7,099 nucleotides of DNA, taken from assembly GCA_023427285.1 (NCBI GenBank), contig JAEZBH010000181.1, positions 1 to 7,099 on the forward strand. Direction: 5' to 3'. The notes under the pieces were generated by a model, which had not been told where the DNA came from, made no database searches, and was given only the letters and a program-made list of their open reading frames with translations. The stretch comes from Pseudomonadota bacterium (GTDB taxonomy: Bacteria > Pseudomonadota > Alphaproteobacteria > Sphingomonadales > Sphingomonadaceae). Position numbers and translations under genes: made by a program. Of this stretch, positions 1-6,421 are shown piece after piece (position 1 is the first letter of the stretch; every line of letters begins with the position of its first letter).

Positions 1-1497
1 GGGCAGCGCATCAACCAGCACGACCTTTTCCGGGTATTTGAACTTTGCCAGCCGCTGCGCGTCCAGAAACACGCGCAAGTCATCAAGGGTTGGCTTGCCC
101 GCATTCGTCGGCACAATTACGGCACAGGCCCGCTCACCCGTTTTCACGTCGGGAATCCCAACCACCGCTACATCTGCAATACCGGGATGGCTCACCAGCA
201 GGTCTTCAACTTCCTTGGCGGAAATATTCTCGCCATTGCGGATGATGATGTCTTTAGCCCGGCCCGTTATGACCAGATGATTGCCGCCCTCCCACCGGCC
301 CAGGTCGCCCGTGCAGAAATAGCCCTCTTCATCAAAGGCACCGGCCTCGTCTTCCTTGTGCCAATAGCCCACCAGCATTTGCGGGCCGCGCACCCGCACC
401 TCCCCTTCGCCCGCCGGTGCTGCCGGGTGGGGCGCGATCTTGATTTGCGCAAAACCCGGCTTGCCATCGGTATCGGCGGCATAATCCCGCTCGCCCGCGC
501 CAATGGAGCCAACAGTTGCCACCGGGGTTTCCGTTGAGCCGTACACCCGCGTCACGATGGCCCGCTCGAAGTAGTCCGCCGCCTCGCGGATCAGAGACGG
601 CGGCACCGCCGCGCCGCCGCAGATGAACAGCTTCAGATTGGGCAATCTTGTACCGGCGCGTCGGGCTGCCGCCAGCAGTTGCTCAAGGAACGGCGTTGCG
701 CCCGCCATATGCGTCCAGCCATGGCGCGCCGCCAGAACGATTGCCTCATCCGCGTCCCACCGTTCCATCAAAATAGCAGTGGACCCAAGGATCAAAGGGG
801 CCTCAAACGCATAGATCGAGCCGCCGATATGGCTGATGGGAGAGGCCACCAGAAAGCTGTCGCCCGGCTCCACCAGCCAGTGTTCGCCCAGTTGCTGAAT
901 CAAGGCCCCCAGCGTCTTGTAGCTGTGCAGCACGCCCTTCGGCCGCCCGGTGGTGCCTGAGGTGTACATCATCATCCGCACCGCGTTTGGATTTGCGGCG
1001 GGCAGGAAGCCGTCGGCATTGTCGCCAAGCAAAGACTCGTAAGCGATATGCGCGCCGCCATTGCCGCGAACCACCACAACATGGGGCGAATTTTCCAGTT
1101 CATCGACCACGCGGGAGAGCATCGCCGCATAATCGTGACTGCGAAAACTTTCAGGAATAAAAATGAATCGGCTTTTTGAATCGGCCAACGCGAAGGCCAG
1201 ATCCCTCTCCCGCAGCGAGGGAAGAATGGGCAATGCAACCATGCCTGCAAGCGTTGCCGCCATATAAATAACCGCCGCCTCGTGCCAGTTCGGCAGCATG
1301 AAAGCCAGCGTACTTCCTGCAGGAGCGCGGGAAAGCAGCGCACGCGCCAGAGCCTGCGCCTGCTCATGCAACACCTGAGCGGTCATCTGCGCCTCCCCCT
1401 CAATCAGCAGAACGCGCTCCGGCTCCCGCTGCGCCAATTCTTCCAGCAGGTCGCCAAGCATCACCCGCGCGGGGCGGGACGCATAATCTTCCATCAT
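1..1497 (-). CDS. Acyl-CoA synthetase (AMP-forming ligase), C-terminus cut by window edge
   Basis: Member of the ANL (acyl/aryl-CoA synthetase) superfamily, which activates a carboxylic acid to an acyl-AMP and then to the CoA thioester in the cytoplasm. 499 codons are present, reading MMEDYASRPARVMLGDLL at the start and stopping at VVLVDALP. Visible core motifs: phosphate loop YTSGTTGRPKG (residues 178-188), YGSTET (319-324), adenosine-binding TGD with Asp398, and the hinge GRAKDIIIRNGEN starting at Gly412 (Arg413, Asp416). About 20-30 residues are missing, including the expected catalytic lysine of the last motif. The frame is open through the left edge. ATG at 1497 (or the next codon, 1494) is the best start, but only a weak AGAG lies upstream. 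It is divergent from the SDR gene, 80 bases apart. The mid-region suggests a medium-size, alicyclic or aromatic acid ligase of the cyclohexanecarboxylate-CoA ligase type, which is inference; the substrate is unknown. Confidence 0.93.
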   Translation of the reverse strand, partial: MMEDYASRPARVMLGDLLEELAQREPERVLLIEGEAQMTAQVLHEQAQALARALLSRAPAGSTLAFMLPNWHEAAVIYMAATLAGMVALPILPSLRERDLAFALADSKSRFIFIPESFRSHDYAAMLSRVVDELENSPHVVVVRGNGGAHIAYESLLGDNADGFLPAANPNAVRMMMYTSGTTGRPKGVLHSYKTLGALIQQLGEHWLVEPGDSFLVASPISHIGGSIYAFEAPLILGSTAILMERWDADEAIVLAARHGWTHMAGATPFLEQLLAAARRAGTRLPNLKLFICGGAAVPPSLIREAADYFERAIVTRVYGSTETPVATVGSIGAGERDYAADTDGKPGFAQIKIAPHPAAPAGEGEVRVRGPQMLVGYWHKEDEAGAFDEEGYFCTGDLGRWEGGNHLVITGRAKDIIIRNGENISAKEVEDLLVSHPGIADVAVVGIPDVKTGERACAVIVPTNAGKPTLDDLRVFLDAQRLAKFKYPEKVVLVDALP

Positions 1498-1577
1498 TGC
1501 ATTGGTCTCTGAACTGTATAGCCTCAAGGCGATAAAATAATTGTCTAGCCATTATAGATGCCACGCAAGGGGGAAAA
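1498..1577. promoter_or_regulatory. Divergent intergenic control region between ligase and SDR genes
   Basis: This 80-base, AT-richer gap separates two divergent starts, so promoters for both must lie here or inside the genes. On the minus strand there is a perfect TATAAT at 1551-1556, about 55 bases ahead of the ligase start, but no good -35 hexamer at the right distance (only a T-rich stretch). On the plus strand TAAAAT at 1533-1538 is a weak -10 candidate, also without a clear -35. A small palindrome GCCTCAAGGC sits at 1521-1530. The Shine-Dalgarno of the SDR gene (AAGGGGGA) is at the right end. Promoter calls here are tentative. Confidence 0.4.
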
Positions 1578-2357
1578 ATGAAGGTCGCAATTGTCACGGG
1601 TGCGGGCAGCGGAATTGGTCTGGCCACGGCGCTTCAGCTTCATGACATGGGCATGGCCGTGGTGGGCGTTGGTCGCGATGCGGAAAAACTCAAGAACCTG
1701 GAAAATGCCCTCCAAAATTCGGCCCGCCTCGCCACGCTGTCGGCTGACGTTACTGCCGAAGATGCGCCGCGCCGCATTGTGGATTTCACCCTCGAGCGCT
1801 TTGGCCGGATTGATTTCCTCATCAACAACGCTGGCGCGGGCAGCCCCAAGCCGCTGCACGAAACAGACGACGAACTGTTTGATTCCTTTATAAATCTTAT
1901 GCTGCGCGCGCCCTTCCGCCTGTGCCGGGAAGCCGTTGTTCACATGGAGGCCGGCTCTGGCATCGTCAACGTCACCTCCACCTATGCCGTCATCGGCGGG
2001 CGACGCGGCGGGGCTTATTCCGCCGCCAAGGGCGGCCTTACCTCGCTGACCCAACATATTGCGTGCGATTACGGCCCGAAGGGCATCCGCGCCAATTGCG
2101 TCGCCCCCGGCGTCACCATGACAGACATGGTGCGCCACCGCTTCGAAGATGAGACCTTCAAGCGCATCAACGTGGAGACGACGCCCTATCCGCGCCTTGG
2201 CGAAGTTGACGATATCGCGAGTACGATTGCTTTCCTCTGCTCGCCCGGCGCGGAATTTATCAACGGTCAAACCATTGTTGTGGACGGCGGCTGGACCTCC
2301 ACCAAATATATGTCGCCGCGCGCCCTGACGACCGTGTGGAGCGATCCTGAATCCTAA
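1578..2357 (+). CDS. Short-chain dehydrogenase/reductase (SDR, FabG-like)
   Basis: Classical SDR of 259 residues, a Rossmann-fold NAD(P)-dependent cytoplasmic oxidoreductase. Visible: cofactor loop TGAGSGIG (7-14), adenine-contact Asp57 in SADVT, NNAG (83-86), and the catalytic tetrad Asn106, Ser134, Tyr147, Lys151 (YSAAK). VAPG (175-178) follows, then the usual C-terminal INGQTIVVDGGW. Gly32-Arg33 after the second strand makes NADP at least as likely as NAD, which is inference. A tail of about 20 residues follows the VDGG motif, a little longer than typical. The ATG at 1578 is preceded by a strong AAGGGGGA. It is transcribed away from the ligase and convergent with the CaiB-type gene. In this setting it probably oxidises a hydroxyacyl-CoA or a ring alcohol, or does the reverse; the substrate cannot be read from the sequence. 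Confidence 0.94.
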   Translation: MKVAIVTGAGSGIGLATALQLHDMGMAVVGVGRDAEKLKNLENALQNSARLATLSADVTAEDAPRRIVDFTLERFGRIDFLINNAGAGSPKPLHETDDELFDSFINLMLRAPFRLCREAVVHMEAGSGIVNVTSTYAVIGGRRGGAYSAAKGGLTSLTQHIACDYGPKGIRANCVAPGVTMTDMVRHRFEDETFKRINVETTPYPRLGEVDDIASTIAFLCSPGAEFINGQTIVVDGGWTSTKYMSPRALTTVWSDPES

Positions 2358-2370
2358 AGATGATACGTGC

Positions 2371-2408
2371 AAACAAAAATATGCAGGGGGATCTATAATC
2401 CCCCTGCA
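2371..2408 (-). terminator. Rho-independent terminator-like hairpin for leftward transcription
   Basis: A perfect 11-base stem, TGCAGGGGGAT (2382-2392) with its complement at 2398-2408, encloses a 5-base loop CTATA. Read on the minus strand the stem is followed at once by TATTTTTGTTT (2381 down to 2371), which is the layout of an intrinsic terminator. It would stop transcripts coming leftward from the CaiB-type gene before they run into the 3' end of the SDR gene. On the plus strand there is no U-tract after the stem, so it is not a good terminator for the SDR gene. The hairpin is also the left end of the palindromic element at 2382-2498. Confidence 0.6.
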
Positions 2409-2498
2409 ACCCCCTATCGGTTTCTTGGGCCGCGCCCTTTCTGAAAGACACGTCCCTTTGAATCGAAAGGGAGGTCAGGAGGGTTATAGACCCTCCTG
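2382..2498. repeat. Nested palindromic repeat element (MITE-like) with possible target duplication
   Basis: Two perfect hairpins, 2382-2408 (11-base stem, loop CTATA) and 2475-2499 (10-base stem TCAGGAGGGT, loop TATAG), are themselves imperfect inverted copies of one another. The left arm outward-in reads CAGGGGGATCTATAATCCCC; the reverse complement of the right arm reads CAGGAGGGTCTATAACCCTC. The similarity continues inward (CCCTATCGG/CCCTTTCGA, then GGGCCGCG/GGGACGTG) to a centre CTTTCTGAAAG at about 2437-2447. The whole is thus one long imperfect palindrome. AAAATA occurs directly outside both ends (2376-2381 and 2499-2504), a candidate 6-base target duplication, although the sequence is simple enough to arise by chance. 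No coding capacity is present. A mobile, non-autonomous origin is inferred, not shown. Confidence 0.65.
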
Positions 2499-2511
2499 AA
2501 AATAGAACCCC

Positions 2512-2615
2512 TAGAGCCTTTTCCGATATGATTGCATCAGATCGCGGCTCTAAGCTCTTTGCTGGTCGCACTTTCTTAAGCGCAGGGTGTTCCACCCTGC
2601 TCGAAAGCTGCTCTA
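2512..2615. repeat. Alphaproteobacterial TAGAGC-type interspersed repeat, degenerate copy
   Basis: The element is bounded by TAGAGC (2512-2517) and its inverted copy GCTCTA (2610-2615). The left half folds as TAGAGCC (2512-2518) pairing with GGCTCTA (2546-2552), with an inner stem CGATaTGAT (2524-2532) against ATCAgATCG (2536-2544). The right half holds the perfect stem GCAGGGTG (2582-2589)/CACCCTGC (2593-2600). The order (TAGAGC, TTTTCCGAT, GGCTCTA, then a T/C-rich middle, TCGAAA, GCTCTA) matches from memory a short repeat scattered through alphaproteobacterial genomes, in a diverged form; I could not check this against a database. Its last bases supply the TAG stop of the CaiB-type gene on the other strand. 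Confidence 0.6.
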
Positions 2616-3758
2616 AGCCGTCAGGCCAATCTCCGCCAACACCTGCTGAGTGTGCTCTCCCAATTCCGGTGCGGGACCGGCAACACGGCCCGGCGATTGG
2701 GAGAACCATGTCGGCACGCCCGGATAGCGCACCTTGCCGTGGCGCGACTCAACCGTCTCGAAAAATCCAACCGCGTTCAGATGTTCATTCTCGAACAACT
2801 CATCCGGCGTGCGCAGGGGCGCTGCGGGAATGTTCAGCTCTGTCAACAATTCCAGCCATTCCTGCGTGGTGCGCTCCAGAAAGGTTTCACCCAGCAGGGC
2901 ATAGATGCGGTCTATGCATGCGGCGCGCTGGGCCAGCGTTGCATAGTCGTCAGAGGCCCACGCGGGCTGCACCGCCCCCACAAACGCCGCCCAGTGCTTG
3001 TCGTTGTAAATAAGGGCCGCAACGTAACCGTCTTTGGTGCGATAGGGCTTGCGGTTGGGGGCAACGGCCCGCGGATAATGGGCACTTCCCAGCGGCGGAT
3101 CGAACAGCGCGCCGTTCGCATGTTCAACCAGCATGAAAGACGCCATCGTCTCGAACATGCCGACTTCAACTTCCTGCCCCTCGCCCGTTCTCTGGCGGTG
3201 GAACAGCGCCATCGTCGTGGCATACAGCACCGTCAGACCGGCAACCTTGTCGGCCATAATCGTGCCGACGAAGTTCGGCTCCCCCGTCATCATCTGCTGC
3301 ACCGTGGGAATGCCGCACTCGGCCTGAATCGTGTCGTCGTAAGCGGGCAGATCGCGGCTCGGCCCCCGCCGCCCGTAGCCATAGCAGTTGGTATAAACCA
3401 CCGAAGGGTTGATGGCCGCCACGTCTTCGTAGCTGAAGCCCAGCTTCGCAATGGCTTTGGCGCGCATGGAATGGATGAAGACATCAGCCGTGGCAATCAG
3501 CGCCTTGAGCGCAGCCTTTCCTTCGTCTGTGCGCAGGTCAAGAACGATGCTCCGCTTGCCACGGTTCACGTTGGCAAAAACGCCGCTCATGTCCGCTGCA
3601 GGACCAACGGAGATATAGCGGGTATTGTCGCCTTCGGGCGGCTCCACCTTGATAACATCCGCGCCCATGTCAGCCATGATCTGGGTCGCATAAGGCCCCA
3701 TCACCATCGCCGTCAGGTCAATAATCCTGATGCCTGCAAGCGGGCCTTTCGCTTTCAT
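2613..3758 (-). CDS. CaiB/BaiF-family (class III) CoA-transferase
   Basis: Class III CoA-transferases move CoA from one acyl-CoA to a free acid through an aspartyl-CoA intermediate and work as interlocked dimers in the cytoplasm. The 381-residue protein has the family's N-terminus, GPLAGIRIIDLTAMVMGPYA (residues 5-24), then ADMGADVIKVEPPEGD (29-44), the NRGKRSIVLDL strand (65-75), and VFIHSMRAKAIAKLGF (93-108). The catalytic aspartate is in place (Asp141 in LPAYDDTIQA). The C-terminal part has GVPTWFSQSPG (347-357) and PELGEHTQQVLAEIG. Length is near the family norm of about 380-400. I chose ATG 3758 because GGAGGG lies just before it; a GTG at 3800 would add 14 residues with no binding site. 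The stop codon TAG lies in the end of a repeat. It is divergent from the acyl-CoA dehydrogenase, with which it probably shares a pathway. Donor and acceptor are unknown. Confidence 0.93.
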   Translation of the reverse strand: MKAKGPLAGIRIIDLTAMVMGPYATQIMADMGADVIKVEPPEGDNTRYISVGPAADMSGVFANVNRGKRSIVLDLRTDEGKAALKALIATADVFIHSMRAKAIAKLGFSYEDVAAINPSVVYTNCYGYGRRGPSRDLPAYDDTIQAECGIPTVQQMMTGEPNFVGTIMADKVAGLTVLYATTMALFHRQRTGEGQEVEVGMFETMASFMLVEHANGALFDPPLGSAHYPRAVAPNRKPYRTKDGYVAALIYNDKHWAAFVGAVQPAWASDDYATLAQRAACIDRIYALLGETFLERTTQEWLELLTELNIPAAPLRTPDELFENEHLNAVGFFETVESRHGKVRYPGVPTWFSQSPGRVAGPAPELGEHTQQVLAEIGLTA

Positions 3759-3913
3759 TCCACCCTCCCCTGTAATTTCGGCAACCCTAATGGATCGCAC
3801 AGGCGGAATCCATCACGCGACGGCGCTTGGAGGCGCATATCGATACGGCGGAGAATTTTTGCCGGTTATAGTGCCTCCATTCGACAGTCGCCGTCTGGCA
3901 GCAGGACACAACC
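3759..3913. promoter_or_regulatory. Divergent control region with nested inverted repeats
   Basis: This 155-base gap separates the CaiB-type gene (left) from the acyl-CoA dehydrogenase (right). GACGGCG (3819-3825) pairs with CGCCGTC (3889-3895). Inside it TGGAGGC (3828-3834) pairs with GCCTCCA (3873-3879), and further in CGGC (3846-3849) with GCCG (3861-3864). Separately ATGGAT (3790-3795) and ATCCAT (3808-3813) form a 6-base inverted repeat with a 12-base spacer, and TATCGATA (3838-3845) is a perfect 8-base palindrome. These are candidate operator or leader structures. TATAGT (3867-3872) is a possible -10 for the rightward gene but lacks a clear -35. The rightward Shine-Dalgarno is CAGGA just before 3914. 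Confidence 0.45.
3763..3768 (-). promoter_or_regulatory. Ribosome binding site that fixes the CaiB-type gene start
   Basis: On the minus strand GGAGGG is followed by TGGA and then the ATG at 3758, a near-ideal Shine-Dalgarno arrangement. It lies inside the reading frame if the upstream GTG at 3800 is used, which argues that the longer form is not the real one. Confidence 0.75.
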
Positions 3914-5080
3914 ATGGATTTCGCACTCACGACCGATCAGCAGGACATTCGCGATGCCGTCCTGAAACTGTGCTCGCGTTTCAGCGACGATTTCTGGCTC
4001 GCCCGTGATCGGGATGGAATTTTTCCCCACGAATTTCATCAGGAAATGGCGCGCGCCGGTTGGCTGGGCATTGCCATGCCTGAGTCTGTTGGCGGCGCTG
4101 GCCTTGGCATTACCGAGGCCGCAATCATGATGCAGGCGGTGGCCGAATCCGGCGGCGGCATGACGGCGGCCTCCAGCATTCACGGCCCGGTGTTCAGCAT
4201 GCAGCCGGTCGCGCTGTTCGGCACGCCAGAGCAGCAGCAGCGCATGATCCCGCCCATTCTCAGCGGTGAACACCGGTTGTGCTTCGCCATTACAGAGCCG
4301 AACACCGGCCTTGACACCACCAAGCTCAAGACGCGGGCCGAGCGCCGCGATGGCGGTTATCTGGTCAATGGCGAGAAGATCTGGATTTCGGTTGCGCAGG
4401 TCGCCAACAAAATGATGCTGCTGGCGCGCACCACGCCGCTCGATCAGGTGAAGCGCAAAACAGACGGCCTTTCGCTGTTTTTCACCGATCTGGACCGGGC
4501 AAAGGTGGAGGTGCGCCTCATTGAAAAAATGGGCCGCCACGCGGTCGACTCGAACATGCTGTTCATCAACGACCTCTGGATACCAGAAGAAGACCGCATC
4601 GGCGCTGAGGGAGACGGCTTCAAGATCCTGCTGCACGGGCTGAATCCGGAGCGCATTCTGCTGGGAGCCGAAGCCGTTGGACTTGGCCGCGCGGCCATCA
4701 AGCGGGCTGCGCGCTATGCCAAGGAACGCATTGTTTTTGATCGGCCTATCGGCATGAACCAGGGCATCCAGCACCCGCTGGCAAAATGCTGGGCGCAACT
4801 TGAAGCGGCCAACCTCATGATCATGAAGGCCGCCCACCTGTTCGCCAAAGGGCAGGACTGCGGCATTGAAGCAAATGCGGGCAAATATCTGGCGGGGGAA
4901 TTCGGCTTTGAGGCCTGCCACACCGCCATGCTCACGCTGGGCGGCATGGGTTATGCGCAGGAATATCACGTCGAGCGCTATCTGCGCGAGGTGCTGATAC
5001 CGCGCACGGCCCCCGTCAGCCCGCACATGATTTTGAACTTCCTGGCCGAGAAGGTTCTGGAACTTCCCAAATCCTACTGA
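3914..5080 (+). CDS. Acyl-CoA dehydrogenase family flavoprotein
   Basis: FAD enzyme of 388 residues, the usual family length, that forms an alpha-beta double bond in an acyl-CoA and passes electrons to ETF. The N-terminal helical domain begins MDFALTTDQQDIRDAV. The FAD/substrate segment is CFAITEPNTGLDTT (123-136), followed by the beta-domain VNGEKIWIS (151-159). The C-terminal domain carries KERIVFDRPIG (270-280) and the FAD-dimer motif LGGMGYAQEYHVERYLRE (342-359). The canonical catalytic Glu (YEGT motif of medium-chain enzymes) is replaced by RTAPVS (364-369), Ala366 at the Glu position. GLNPERILL has Glu246 where isovaleryl-CoA dehydrogenase keeps its base, so activity by that route is plausible. 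CAGGA precedes the ATG. The next gene follows 33 bases later, so the two are probably one operon. The substrate is unknown; a branched or cyclic acyl-CoA is a guess. Confidence 0.94.
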   Translation: MDFALTTDQQDIRDAVLKLCSRFSDDFWLARDRDGIFPHEFHQEMARAGWLGIAMPESVGGAGLGITEAAIMMQAVAESGGGMTAASSIHGPVFSMQPVALFGTPEQQQRMIPPILSGEHRLCFAITEPNTGLDTTKLKTRAERRDGGYLVNGEKIWISVAQVANKMMLLARTTPLDQVKRKTDGLSLFFTDLDRAKVEVRLIEKMGRHAVDSNMLFINDLWIPEEDRIGAEGDGFKILLHGLNPERILLGAEAVGLGRAAIKRAARYAKERIVFDRPIGMNQGIQHPLAKCWAQLEAANLMIMKAAHLFAKGQDCGIEANAGKYLAGEFGFEACHTAMLTLGGMGYAQEYHVERYLREVLIPRTAPVSPHMILNFLAEKVLELPKSY

Positions 5081-5113
5081 TGCAGTGCGTGGCATACACG
5101 CCGGAGAAGCCGA

Positions 5114-6388
5114 ATGACCATTGCAACCGATGCCGCCAATCTGGACCTCAGCCAATGGGTGCGGCCCGGAGACCATATTGTCTGGGGCCAGGCGTGCGGA
5201 GAACCGAGCACGCTCATCGAGGCGCTCATTGAGCAGGCAGCAGGCATTCCAAATGTTTCCGCCTTTGCCGCCACCAGTTTTTCGGCCCTGCTGACGGAGA
5301 CCGCCGGACGTCGCATCGCCCTGTCCAGCATGGGCACCATCGGCACCCTGCGGCCGCTGGCCGCCGCGAACCTGCTGCGTATCGTGCCCTGCCATGTGGG
5401 GCAGGTCGGCGCCATGATCGAGGCAGGGCAAATCGGCTGCGATGTCGCCTTCGTGCAGGTCAGCCCGCCCGATGCCGAAGGCAACCACAGCTTCGGGCTG
5501 ATAAATGATTTCGTGCAGGCCGCCGTGGCGAAGGCCCGGGTGGTGATTGCGGAAGTGAACGATCAGATTCCCTTCACGCTGGGCGACGCCACCCTGCCCG
5601 CCAGCCGCATTGATTGCGCCGTTCACGTCTCTCGCCCGCCGGTTGAAGTGCCGCCCGCCCCCATCGGCGAGACCGACCTCGCCATTGCGCGGCACATTGC
5701 CGCCTATATCGGCGATGGCACGGTCATTCAAACCGGCGTCGGCGCGGTGCCGGATGCAATTTTGCGCCTGATTACAGACCGGCGTGACATCGGCGTGCAT
5801 TCCGGCATGATCGGCGACGGACTGGTTGATCTGGTTGAGGCGGGCGTCGTCACCAATGCCCGCAAGGAAATAGACCCCAGTGTTTCGATTACCGGCGCGC
5901 TCATCGGCACTCGCAAGCTCTATGAGTTTGCAAATCGCAATCCCCAACTCGGCATGCGCCGCTCCACCTATACGCACAGCGAAGCCGTTATGGCGCAGCT
6001 CTCGCGGCTGGTGACGATCAATTCAGCTCTGGAAGTTGACCTGACCGGGCAGGTCAATGCCGAACAAAGCGGCAGCGCCTACATGGGCGGCACCGGCGGA
6101 CAGGTGGATTTCGTCAGGGGCGGCAACCGCTCTCCCGGCGGGCATTCGGTTATCGCCCTGCCTGCCACCGCCAAAGACGGCAAGATCAGCCGCATCACTG
6201 CCCGGCTCTCCGGCCCTGTCACCACCGCCCGCAGCGAAGTCGATATTATCGTCACCGAATTTGGCGCGGCGGAACTCAAGGGCCAATCCCTGCCCGAGCG
6301 TGCCCGTCGCATGGTGGCAATTGCGCATCCTGATTTTCAGGAAGAACTCGATCGCGAAGTCCATGCTATTGCCAGACGCGGGTTCTGA
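5114..6388 (+). CDS. Acetyl-CoA hydrolase / 4-hydroxybutyrate CoA-transferase family protein, catalytic Glu replaced
   Basis: Class I-type CoA-transferase homologue of 424 residues, complete over both family domains. The N-terminal half has HIVWGQACGEPSTLIEAL (21-38) and VSPPDAEGNHSFG (116-128). The C-terminal half has QTGVGAVPDAIL (206-217), LIGTRKLYEF (263-272), INSALEVDLTGQVN (302-315), GGTGGQVDFVRG (325-336) and IVTEFGAAELKGQSL (379-393). These line up well with clostridial 4-hydroxybutyrate CoA-transferase. That family carries its CoA-accepting glutamate in a HSEMxSDG-type motif; here it reads VHSGMIGDG with Gly231 (codon GGC, 5804-5806). Ordinary glutamyl-CoA chemistry is therefore doubtful; a hydrolase, altered-mechanism or non-catalytic role is possible. 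GGAGAAG precedes the ATG. It lies 33 bases behind the acyl-CoA dehydrogenase, suggesting cotranscription. Family assignment is firm, activity uncertain. Confidence 0.92.
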   Translation: MTIATDAANLDLSQWVRPGDHIVWGQACGEPSTLIEALIEQAAGIPNVSAFAATSFSALLTETAGRRIALSSMGTIGTLRPLAAANLLRIVPCHVGQVGAMIEAGQIGCDVAFVQVSPPDAEGNHSFGLINDFVQAAVAKARVVIAEVNDQIPFTLGDATLPASRIDCAVHVSRPPVEVPPAPIGETDLAIARHIAAYIGDGTVIQTGVGAVPDAILRLITDRRDIGVHSGMIGDGLVDLVEAGVVTNARKEIDPSVSITGALIGTRKLYEFANRNPQLGMRRSTYTHSEAVMAQLSRLVTINSALEVDLTGQVNAEQSGSAYMGGTGGQVDFVRGGNRSPGGHSVIALPATAKDGKISRITARLSGPVTTARSEVDIIVTEFGAAELKGQSLPERARRMVAIAHPDFQEELDREVHAIARRGF

Positions 6389-6421
6389 GCCGCGCTTCAC
6401 ATCGCCATTTCGATGAATTTC

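Noticed and set aside
38..1367. Several short open frames on both strands within the first 1.4 kb
   Set aside because: All overlap the minus-strand acyl-CoA synthetase, whose core motifs occur in order in one continuous frame running off the left edge.
1545..2372. A 275-codon open frame on the minus strand opposite the SDR gene
   Set aside because: It is antisense to a complete SDR with all its catalytic residues and has no recognisable motif of its own.
2382..2499. The repeated hairpins as a CRISPR array
   Set aside because: There are only two units, in inverted rather than direct orientation, with no regular spacers and no cas genes nearby.
2582..2600. GCAGGGTG/CACCCTGC hairpin as an intrinsic terminator
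   Set aside because: Neither strand has a U-tract after the 8-base stem; it is better explained as part of the repeat element.
3759..3800. Longer CaiB-type protein starting at GTG 3800
   Set aside because: The extra 14 residues lie before the normal family N-terminus, the GTG lacks a binding site, and a strong GGAGGG sits just before ATG 3758.
2652..3965. A 437-codon open frame on the plus strand opposite the CaiB-type gene
   Set aside because: It mirrors a well-supported gene, runs into the start of the acyl-CoA dehydrogenase in a different frame, and shows no family motif.
3866..5977. A 703-codon open frame on the minus strand across the acyl-CoA dehydrogenase and CoA-transferase genes
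   Set aside because: It is antisense to two proteins with clear family motifs, has no recognisable domain, and its composition (rich in Arg, His, Ala and Gly) is typical of a shadow frame in GC-rich DNA.
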